From the NCBI RefSeq assembly GCF_001884045.1, contig NZ_MACF01000122.1, positions 1 through 55,305 of the forward strand: DNA of 55,305 nucleotides, written 5' to 3'. The notes beneath the pieces were generated by a model. It saw only the letters and a list, made by a program, of their open reading frames with translations, was not told the origin of the DNA and did no database searches. This stretch comes from Bacillus mobilis (lineage in GTDB: Bacteria > Bacillota > Bacilli > Bacillales > Bacillaceae_G). This document shows, in pieces, positions 49,524 to 55,305 of the stretch. The position numbers and the translations under genes are program-made. Position 1 is the first letter of the stretch. Every line of letters starts with the position of its first letter.

Positions 49524-50158
49524 AAAAGCATATATTTCCGTTACTACTAATTGCTTTAACGATTCTTGCATGGTGCATCGCATGGCCGCATTTACCGGGA
49601 GAGGTTCCGAGCCATTGGAACATTGATGGTGAAGTAAATGGGCATATGTCAAAAATGGGAATGTTGATTTTTGATGTAGCAATTATGATTTTTATATACG
49701 TATTAGTAACTGTATTGCCTAAGATAGATCCAAGGTACGAGAACTATAAAAAATTTCCTAAAGCACTTGGAAGGATTAATGGAGCAATTTTATTTTTCTT
49801 ATTTACTATTAATATGATGACACTAGCAAATGCTTTAGGATATAACATTCCAATTGGAATTGTTGTGAACATAATGATCGGTATCCTTTTTGTAGTACTC
49901 GGCAATTATATGCAGCAATGTAAACCAAATTTCTTCATAGGTATTAAAACACCCTGGACGTTAAGTAGTGAAGAAGTGTGGAGAAAAACACATAGATTAG
50001 GATCAAAGATTATGATGATTGGTGGCATTGTAATTATAATTTCGGCATTTCTACCCGGAATGTGGAAAATGATTTGCTTGTTAAGTGTTGTTGTTATATT
50101 GGTTGTTGGTACGATGGGATATTCATATGTTGCTTATAAAAAAGAACTAAAAATGTAA
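49520..50158 (+). CDS. sdpI: SdpI-family immunity/signal protein
   Basis: 212 residues with about six membrane segments. The N-terminal DUF1648-like part has HLPGEVPSHWNIDGEVNG, and the C-terminal SdpI domain has FFIGIKTPWTLSSEEVWRKTHRLG, the family signature. SdpI protects cells from the cannibalism toxin SdpC and sequesters SdpR. No sdpA, sdpB or sdpC gene is nearby, so this may guard against toxin from other cells or another part of the genome. Confidence 0.9.
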   Translation: MKKHIFPLLLIALTILAWCIAWPHLPGEVPSHWNIDGEVNGHMSKMGMLIFDVAIMIFIYVLVTVLPKIDPRYENYKKFPKALGRINGAILFFLFTINMMTLANALGYNIPIGIVVNIMIGILFVVLGNYMQQCKPNFFIGIKTPWTLSSEEVWRKTHRLGSKIMMIGGIVIIISAFLPGMWKMICLLSVVVILVVGTMGYSYVAYKKELKM

Positions 50159-50161
50159 ATA

Positions 50162-50200
50162 AAAGCTGCTTTTCCATCTAAGGAAAAGCAGCTTTATTTT
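50162..50200 (+). terminator. Terminator of sdpRI
   Basis: AAAGCTGCTTTTCC / GGAAAAGCAGCTTT, 14-bp stem with a six-base loop, followed by ATTTTT. The end overlaps the left TTTAT of the adjoining repeat. Confidence 0.9.
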
Positions 50201-50309
50201 TCCCCCCGCTATTCGCCGGGCAGTAAAACTCCCACCTCAAAATTCGGCGAATGCGGAGGAGTTAGGTGGGGGATGGACAAAACCCCCACTGATTAAAGTT
50301 TCACTTTAT
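50193..50309 (+). repeat. TTTAT-bounded hairpin repeat, long copy
   Basis: TTTAT at 50193-50197 and 50305-50309 bounds about 105 bp containing CCCGCT, GGGCAGTAAAACTCCCACCT, AGGTGGGGG, ACCCCCACTGATTAAAG and a terminal hairpin TAAAGT-TTC-ACTTTA. Pairings cross: ATTCGCCG (50211-50218) with CGGCGAAT (50245-50252), and CCCACCT (50231-50237) with AGGTGGG (50264-50270), a possible pseudoknot; GTGGGGG (50266-50272) can alternatively pair with CCCCCAC (50283-50289). The right TTTAT supplies the stop codon of the minus-strand AraC gene, just as the short copy does for the gene at 18601. Confidence 0.75.
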
Positions 50310-51178
50310 TTCTTCAAAACCGGTATCCAAATTTCACTTTTAAAGTTTGGAGAGGATATATCTTTCTGTTCATTCCACAATATTTCAGGTCCTTTTGCTA
50401 GTTCATAGTTTGAGGAAGGAAACCATTCGGAATAAATGCGTCCCCATACATTTTGTAATGTTTCAGGAAATGGACCGATAGCTTCAAAGATAGCCCACGT
50501 TGAAGCTGCGACTTCAAGTTGAGCGAATTGCTCTGGACAATCTTTCGTTGTGGCTACTCCAATGTAGTGATCGAGTTCTCCCTTTTCCTCCATTCTTCCT
50601 TCAGAAAAATTAGTAGAAGCACTAATGATTCCATTCGGTTCTATGTTTGAAAGGGACTTTAATGTTTGAATGGACTCTGGATGTAAACTTTTCCACATAG
50701 AAGCAATTTCTTCATTTACGCCGTTAAATACAATTGGTACGCGTTTTGTAATACCAATAATTCGAAATGGTTCTTTTTCTTCAATTCGATAATTCATTTC
50801 ATTTCCTCCTTGAATCGATAACTGGAAGGTCATTGGTGAATAAGCTTTCAAAGAATGACTTGTACTTCGGGCCTCTGAAGGTTTTATGCCGTGCAAGTTT
50901 TGAAAGGCACGAGCAAACGAATCTGGTGAGTTGTACCCATATTTTATAGCGACATCAATGACTTTTGCATCGCTAACTTTTAGTTCAAAAGCTGCAAGAG
51001 TAAGACGTCTACAACGAATATATTCTGATAGGGATATGCCAGCTAGAAAAGAAAACATTCTTTTGAAATGATATTCAGAGCAGTACGCTATTTTTGCGAC
51101 TTTTTTAAAATCAATTTCCTCTGTTAGGTTGTCTTCAATATACTGCATTGCTGCATTCATATTTTTAAGTGAATCCAT
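50306..51178 (-). CDS. AraC-family regulator with GyrI-like effector domain
   Basis: 290 residues. Two helix-turn-helix units fill about 8-108 ([19 protein letters not shown] and [20 protein letters not shown]). The C-terminal part (about 128-290) resembles the GyrI/BmrR effector-binding domain ([17 protein letters not shown], then [16 protein letters not shown] C-terminus), which binds hydrophobic ligands in drug-responsive regulators. Target genes are unknown; it is divergent from the second BceAB operon. GGAGGTCATCGT precedes the ATG. The stop codon lies in the end of the repeat at 50193. Confidence 0.88.
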   Translation of the reverse strand: MDSLKNMNAAMQYIEDNLTEEIDFKKVAKIAYCSEYHFKRMFSFLAGISLSEYIRCRRLTLAAFELKVSDAKVIDVAIKYGYNSPDSFARAFQNLHGIKPSEARSTSHSLKAYSPMTFQLSIQGGNEMNYRIEEKEPFRIIGITKRVPIVFNGVNEEIASMWKSLHPESIQTLKSLSNIEPNGIISASTNFSEGRMEEKGELDHYIGVATTKDCPEQFAQLEVAASTWAIFEAIGPFPETLQNVWGRIYSEWFPSSNYELAKGPEILWNEQKDISSPNFKSEIWIPVLKK

Positions 51179-51484
51179 ACGATGACCTCCTTGTTAAATA
51201 GAATAGCAGAAAAAAAATAAGTCCATCCGACATTTCATGCACAACTTTGTAGGGTACATTTTTTACCTTACAAAATTGTAATGTTCCTGTAAGGAGAATG
51301 AATGGATGGCATGATATCCCAATGTTATAGTAACAAAGTACTTTCGTTCAGTAGGTTAAATTTTGATTTCTCTGCTTACCGGCCTTACATAACTGTCATG
51401 TTTGTGTAAGAAACATCGATAGTGGCAAGAGTAGAGAGTGTATATAGTTGAAAATAGAGAATAGAAGAAATGAGGGATGTCGAG
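51179..51484. other. Divergent intergenic region AraC / second BceAB
   Basis: 306 bp holding two tandem promoter units for the plus-strand ABC operon (see next entry). The AraC-gene promoter on the minus strand was not identified. No small ORF or RNA gene was recognised. Confidence 0.6.
51266..51448 (+). promoter_or_regulatory. Two tandem BceR-box promoter units
   Basis: Unit 1 starts CCTTACAAAATTGTAATG (51266) with TGTAAGG at 51288-51294; unit 2 starts CCTTACATAACTGTCATG (51383) with TGTAAGA at 51405-51411. Both have CCTTACA-N15-TGTAAG and inside it TTACA-N4-TGT(A/C)A, the motif reported for BceR-like regulators (TnACA-N4-TGTAA). In each unit a -10 hexamer TATAGT lies exactly 60 bp after the start of the box (51326-51331 and 51443-51448). 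Unit 2 would start transcription about 30 bp before the ATPase ATG. Confidence 0.7.
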
Positions 51485-52255
51485 ATGAAAACAGTGTTAG
51501 AAGCAAAAAATATTGAAAAAGTGTATGACACGGGTGGTAATAAATTCGCAGCGTTAAAAGGTATTAACTTACAAGTAAAAGAAGGTGAGTTCGTTGGAAT
51601 TATGGGACCTTCTGGTTCTGGGAAGACGACTTTACTAAACGTTCTTTCTACAATTGATAATGCGACGAACGGTGAAATTTTAATTGATGGAAAAGATATC
51701 GTGAAGATGAACGATGATAAGCTAGCGTTATTCCGCCGCGATCATTTAGGGTTCATTTTCCAAGATTATAATTTATTAGATACGTTAACAGTGAAAGAAA
51801 ATATTGCTTTACCACTTGCGTTATCGAAAGTGAAAGCGAGTGAGATTGATCGCCGTGTTCTTGAAATCTCAAAGAAATTCGGTATTGATCATATTTTAAG
51901 TCAGTTCCCATATCAAGTATCTGGTGGACAGAAGCAGCGCTGCGCAGCATCGCGTGCGATCGTTACAAATCCTAGTATGATTTTCGGAGATGAGCCGACA
52001 GGAGCACTTGATTCTAAATCAGCAACAGATTTATTAGAAAGTATGAAGTCGTTAAACGAATATGATAACTCTACAATTTTAATGGTAACGCACGATGCGT
52101 TTGCGGCGAGTTATTGTAAACGAGTGATTTTCATTAAAGATGGTGAGTTATATAAAGAGTTGCACCGCGGGGAATCAACGCGTAAGCAGTTCTTCCAAAA
52201 AGTTGTTGACGTAATGTCTTCTATTTCCGGAGGTATGGCTGATGACCTTATCTAG
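51485..52255 (+). CDS. BceA-type ABC transporter ATPase, second system
   Basis: 256 residues from ATG 51485 (GAGGG eight bases upstream); ATG 51470 would add five residues with a poorer SD. Walker A GPSGSGKT (41-48), Q-loop FIFQDYNLLDT, signature VSGGQKQR, Walker B MIFGDEPTG, H-loop MVTHD. Clearly related to the ATPase at 42457 (both end with a CKRVIFIKDGELY-type tail) but encoded with its own permease. The end overlaps the permease start by 14 bp. No kinase or regulator is adjacent; control by the BceRS-like system at 47323-49043 is proposed. Confidence 0.94.
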   Translation: MKTVLEAKNIEKVYDTGGNKFAALKGINLQVKEGEFVGIMGPSGSGKTTLLNVLSTIDNATNGEILIDGKDIVKMNDDKLALFRRDHLGFIFQDYNLLDTLTVKENIALPLALSKVKASEIDRRVLEISKKFGIDHILSQFPYQVSGGQKQRCAASRAIVTNPSMIFGDEPTGALDSKSATDLLESMKSLNEYDNSTILMVTHDAFAASYCKRVIFIKDGELYKELHRGESTRKQFFQKVVDVMSSISGGMADDLI

Positions 52256-54191
52256 CATTGCCCTCCGCAACATACAGCGGAACTTTAAAGACTACTTTGT
52301 ATATTTTGCATCTATGATTTTTAGTATCGTCATTTATTTTACATTTAAGGCGTTACAGTATAATTCACAAATGGAAAAAGCTGCGGAAGGTTCCAAAAAA
52401 ATTAGCGGTGCTTTTCAAGTATCAAGTGTAATGCTAATTATTTTCGTAGCAGTGTTCATTATATATTCAAACGGTTTCTTTACGAGGAAGCGTAAAAAAG
52501 AAGTTGGACTATATTCCTTATTAGGTATTCGTAAAAGACAGATTGGTAAAATGTTGTTTTATGAAAATATGTTAATGGGATTAATGTCTTTAATTATCGG
52601 TATTGCGATTGGTAGCGTCCTTTCGAAACTATTCCTTGAACTGCTAGTAAGCATGATGGGATTAAACTTAAATGTTCATTTTGAAGTACCGATGGCTGCA
52701 ATTGTTGATACAGCACTTATTTTCTTTGTGATTATTTTGTATACATCACTTCAAGGATATCGCTTAATTTATCGATTTAAGCTAATTGAACTTTTCAGGG
52801 CGGAACGCGAAGGAGAAGCAATGCCAAAAGGATCGGTAGTGATGGCGTTAATTTCAGTTTTCTTAATCGGTTCAGGTTATTTCTTAGCATTAATGTACGT
52901 GAAGGCACTTAAGTATGCAGACTTTATGGTAGTTGCACTTTACATTTTACTTGCGACAGTATTAGGTACGTACTTACTATTTATGTTCTTTACAGTATTT
53001 GTACTAAAGCGTGCAAGAAATAATAAATCATCGTTTTATAATGGCATGAATATGGTAACGACGTCACAGTTACTATACCGTATTAAAGGAAATGCAAAAT
53101 CACTTGCGACAATTTCTATTTTAAGCGCGGTAACATTAACAGCTGTTGGTACGTCAGTTACGATGTATTACAACACATTTACGCAATCAAAAGCAGTTGC
53201 ACCATATAGCTATTCTTATGAGAAAAAAGATGCAGAGCTTGATAAGAAAGTGAATGCGATTTTTGCAGAAGAGAAGCAAAATCATCCAATTAAAGATCAA
53301 TTTGAAATTGAGACAGTTCCTGTAAAAGGGAAGTTTGAAGGAAATAAAGTTGATTTCATTCTGAATATGAACTATACGATTTCAGAGAAATATCAGTTCA
53401 TGTCTCAGTCTGAATTTAATAAACTGGCGAAAAAATATGATGTAGAACCAGTGAATATAGCTACTGGCGAAGCATTTGTATATGATAGTTCGTATATTGA
53501 AGGGCATGAGTTTAGTCCACAATATAAAGGAAACAAGGCAGTATTCCAAATTGGAAACGAAACGAAGCAATTAAAAATCCAAGGTGCAAATGACGTTGCA
53601 ATTACAAATTTAGGTGAATTAGTTGTTGTCGTTTCAGATGAAATGTATGAGCAAGCGAAGCAAGTATTTGGAACACGCGTTGTAAAAAATATTGATGTAA
53701 AAGATGAAAAAGATAGTAAAGTGTTAACAGAAAAATTAACAAAAGTGATGCCAGCTGGTGAATCAGAAATGGTCCCACCGTTTAGAGATTTCTATACTGG
53801 TTTCCAGATGGGGCTTGAAGGAACAGGATTAATGATGTTTATTGGAATGTTCTTAGGACTTGTGTTCTTACTAGCAACAGGCTCTATCATTTACTTCAAG
53901 CAATTAACGGAAGCAAATGCTGACCGTGAACGTTACGTTGTACTTCGTAAAGTCGGTGTAACGAAACAAGAGATGAAAAAAGCTATCGCAAAACAAGTAA
54001 GCTTTATCTTTGCGATTCCGTTAGTAATCGGAATCCTGCACAGCTTATTTGCACTAAAAGGTTTAGCGAACTTACTACCATTTGAAATTATGATTCCGCT
54101 CCTAATTAGTATCGGAGTATATGGCGTCATTTATATCGGATATTACTTCCTAACAGTTCGTTCTTATTATAAGATTGTGAGTGCGAAATAG
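52242..54191 (+). CDS. BceB-type ABC transporter permease, second system
   Basis: 649 residues. Begins MTLSSIALRNIQRNFKDYF, with about ten membrane segments and a lysine-rich extracellular domain (about 310-510) ending PPFRDFYTGF. FtsX-like segments: GFFTRKRKKEVGLYSLLGIR and ERYVVLRKVGVTKQEM. Only distantly similar to the three permeases at 40487-47228, so it is a separate lineage rather than a fourth tandem copy. Starts inside the ATPase gene and ends before a strong terminator. Probably the resistance (export/target-release) arm of the peptide-antibiotic response. Confidence 0.92.
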   Translation: MTLSSIALRNIQRNFKDYFVYFASMIFSIVIYFTFKALQYNSQMEKAAEGSKKISGAFQVSSVMLIIFVAVFIIYSNGFFTRKRKKEVGLYSLLGIRKRQIGKMLFYENMLMGLMSLIIGIAIGSVLSKLFLELLVSMMGLNLNVHFEVPMAAIVDTALIFFVIILYTSLQGYRLIYRFKLIELFRAEREGEAMPKGSVVMALISVFLIGSGYFLALMYVKALKYADFMVVALYILLATVLGTYLLFMFFTVFVLKRARNNKSSFYNGMNMVTTSQLLYRIKGNAKSLATISILSAVTLTAVGTSVTMYYNTFTQSKAVAPYSYSYEKKDAELDKKVNAIFAEEKQNHPIKDQFEIETVPVKGKFEGNKVDFILNMNYTISEKYQFMSQSEFNKLAKKYDVEPVNIATGEAFVYDSSYIEGHEFSPQYKGNKAVFQIGNETKQLKIQGANDVAITNLGELVVVVSDEMYEQAKQVFGTRVVKNIDVKDEKDSKVLTEKLTKVMPAGESEMVPPFRDFYTGFQMGLEGTGLMMFIGMFLGLVFLLATGSIIYFKQLTEANADRERYVVLRKVGVTKQEMKKAIAKQVSFIFAIPLVIGILHSLFALKGLANLLPFEIMIPLLISIGVYGVIYIGYYFLTVRSYYKIVSAK

Positions 54192-54205
54192 TAAGTGAAA
54201 ATAAG

Positions 54206-54247
54206 AAAGCCATTTGCCTATTTTTTTATGAGGTGAATGGCTTTTTT
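54206..54247. terminator. Terminator after the second BceAB operon
   Basis: AAAGCCATTTGCCT / AGGTGAATGGCTTT, 14 bp with two G-T pairs and an 11-nt loop, followed by T's. It also lies before the end of the convergent YolD-like gene. Confidence 0.88.
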
Positions 54248-54258
54248 CGTTCTCAATA

Positions 54259-54528
54259 CTACCGCGCATCGATTATGTCGATGAAACTAAAAGTATGTTT
54301 ACGGTCAAAGGCATCTATGCATACTAAAGAACGCTTTAAAGGATTTAATTCAATTACAGTCATATAACTTGTAGGGAAATAACGATCTTTATAATAAGTG
54401 ATCAATATTTCCTTTTCTGAAATGAATGAGCGTAATAAAGTATCTTCAATTCTGTCTCTATCATCATATGGTGATACTTTTCGCGATTCTTTCATGTTAG
54501 TTGATTTTGATATTTTTGTACTACTCAT
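54259..54528 (-). CDS. YolD-like family protein
   Basis: 89 residues. The C-terminal half EKEILITYYKDRYFPTSYMT, then NPLKRSLVCIDAFDRK and FSFIDIIDAR, matches the small beta-barrel pattern of YolD-like proteins (WYL-like strand order, ending in I-x-D-I-I-D-A). It is shorter than usual: the N-terminal DRGxxKW segment of the family is absent. YolD genes often accompany DNA polymerase Y-type genes, but none is seen here. AGGAGAA precedes the ATG. Function unknown. Confidence 0.7.
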   Translation of the reverse strand: MSSTKISKSTNMKESRKVSPYDDRDRIEDTLLRSFISEKEILITYYKDRYFPTSYMTVIELNPLKRSLVCIDAFDRKHTFSFIDIIDAR

Positions 54529-54993
54529 GCTTTCTATTCTCCTAACAATATATTTTCTATATAGGAAGGTTCATCACTAGTAGCTACTACTGATTTAGTT
54601 TTATTGTGTATGATTGGGAGCCGAATTTGCTTAGTACTAAAAAATTATCAAATTCATTAATGTATTTATAGTAATTATTTGTCATTCTTGTACTTTTTTG
54701 AATGAGATTAAAACTTTATCTTTTTCGGCAAGAAGACTCCATCTGATTTGTGTTACGGGTGAAACCCAACAATTCAGGTGGAGATGAATTGCCGTCAGTC
54801 AATAAGGCTGAACTCTTTTGTTTCGCTTATAACAATTTTCCCGGGGGGAATGTTTGTTTCTTTTTGTCTTACGATATGTCGGAAATAAGGAGGGAATATA
54901 TCTTAAGATAACGAAATTGGATAATCATAATCCTTTTGTTACTTGCACCAAAAGGAATGAATAAGTTAATTCTTTAAGAAAGGTGGTGAAAAC
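54529..54993. other. Intergenic region YolD-like / transposon left end
   Basis: The left 190 bp are A/T-rich and without recognisable gene or promoter. GATTAAAACTTTAT (54706-54719) resembles the right end of the TTTAT repeats with five bases missing. From about 54720 the sequence belongs to the IS200/IS605-type element: left-end hairpin and a 200-nt leader with no ORF of note before the TnpB start. Confidence 0.55.
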
Positions 54994-55305
54994 AATGGCT
55001 AAAAAGAAAGCAGTGAAAGTAATACGGAAACAAAAGAAAAGAGAAACGCTGCGACGTTTCACACAGAAGCAAAATATCGGACGAGCTTGTCTCACGGCTA
55101 AAGAATTTCGTTTACTTCAGCGCATGTCACATAGTTCAAAAGCATTGCGAAATGTTGGGTTGTATACCATTAAACAAAGTTATTTGAATCATAATAAAAT
55201 AGCTACGATAAAAGAAGTGGATACTGCCATGCAAGCTGATATGAACTACTCGGGCGTTCAATCAAACTCTGTTCAAGCGATTCGTAGAGCCTTGTTTACA
55301 GAAGT
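54720..55305 (+). mobile_element. IS200/IS605-type element, left end and start of tnpB
   Basis: The sequence after TTTAT (54715-54719) contains a long imperfect hairpin: GGCAA (54727-54731) with TTGCC (54789-54793), CTCCATCTGA (54737-54746) with TCAGGTGGAG (54774-54783), and an inner GGGT-GAA-ACCC. Subterminal hairpins and A/T target pentamers are the hallmarks of this family, which moves as single-stranded DNA. No tnpA is present upstream, so it looks like a TnpB-only (IS1341-like) element. The right end is outside the window. Confidence 0.7.
54994..55305 (+). CDS. TnpB (OrfB) family RNA-guided endonuclease, 5' part
   Basis: 104 codons are open to the window edge. The very basic start MAKKKAVKVIRKQKKRETLR, then LTAKEFRLLQRMSHSSKALRN, VGLYTIKQSYLNHNK and NYSGVQSNSVQAIRRALFTEV, agrees with the N-terminal region of IS605 OrfB/TnpB proteins known from B. 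cereus. AAAGGTGGTGAAAAC precedes the ATG at 54994. The RuvC-type catalytic part and the zinc ribbon are beyond the window, so integrity cannot be judged. TnpB proteins are guided by an RNA from the element's right end. Confidence 0.85.

Noticed and set aside
40487-54191. Toxin, lantibiotic or bacteriocin biosynthesis gene near the BceAB and SdpRI genes
   Set aside because: All ORFs and gaps between 40487 and 54191 were read; no precursor peptide, LanM/LanB, radical-SAM or sdpABC-like gene was seen.
54727-54860. Riboswitch-like fold before the TnpB gene
   Set aside because: The structured region is better explained as the transposon left-end hairpin; no conserved riboswitch core was recognised.

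Overview
The window looks like a chromosomal segment of a Bacillus cereus-group bacterium (B. cereus / anthracis / thuringiensis type). The reasons are low-GC DNA, Gram-positive ribosome-binding sites (AGGAGG, GGTGAT), frequent GTG/TTG starts, Bacillus-type gene sets (glgBCDAP, menFDHBEC with a divergent menA, a camelysin-like protein, SdpR/SdpI, BceAB-type transporters) and protein sequences very close to those I remember from this group. Most of it is ordinary chromosomal backbone. The accessory flavour comes from the duplicated BceB-type permeases, several short dispersed repeats and an IS200/IS605-type element entering at the right edge.

Layout. 1-66: 3' part of a tRNA-Glu. 231-2378: an MFS exporter and a TetR regulator, transcribed divergently from one almost perfectly symmetric promoter/operator. 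2632-3739: L-lactate dehydrogenase behind two Rex/Fnr-type palindromes. 3911-8772 (minus): a camelysin/TasA-like protein followed by a 1407-residue secreted subtilase with cohesin-like and dockerin-like modules. 9243-17280: glycogen operon glgB-glgC-glgD-glgA-glgP. 17412-20681: a 44-residue membrane protein, a class 3 lipase, an AIM24/TIGR00266 protein, a cold-shock protein and a YteA-like protein. 20792-29570: menaquinone synthesis, with menA on the minus strand and menF-menD-menH-menB, then menE-menC, on the plus strand. 29733-32473: VanR/VanS-like two-component system plus a VanY-like D,D-carboxypeptidase. 32541-33770: secreted TolB-like propeller. 33963-40073: a catabolic operon for an amino-sugar acid (metallohydrolase, DgaE-like lyase, DgaF-like aldolase, PfkB kinase, GntR regulator) and a GntP-type permease, with a CcpA cre site at the promoter. 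40242-40433: YjcZ-like glycine-rich small protein.

40487-49043 (minus) is a peptide-antibiotic-resistance type locus: BceR/BceS-like regulator and intramembrane kinase, three related BceB-type permeases and only one BceA-type ATPase. 49251-50158 is an SdpR/SdpI-like repressor and immunity pair without toxin genes. 50306-51178 (minus) is an AraC regulator. 51485-54191 is a second BceAB-type transporter with no kinase of its own; its upstream region holds two copies of a BceR-type box, each exactly 60 bp before an identical -10 hexamer. 54259-54528 (minus) is YolD-like. The window ends inside a TnpB gene preceded by a transposon left-end hairpin.

Most rewarding to follow up: the three-permease/one-ATPase cluster and its possible control of the second BceAB operon; the symmetric MFS/TetR control region with a coupled leader ORF; the orphan SdpRI pair with its dyad operator; the TTTAT-bounded hairpin repeats that supply stop codons to neighbouring genes; and a roughly 50-bp repeat behind both the glg and men operons. 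No CRISPR array, prophage, rRNA or replication origin was seen. All functional statements come from reading translated sequence and from family knowledge; no database search was run.
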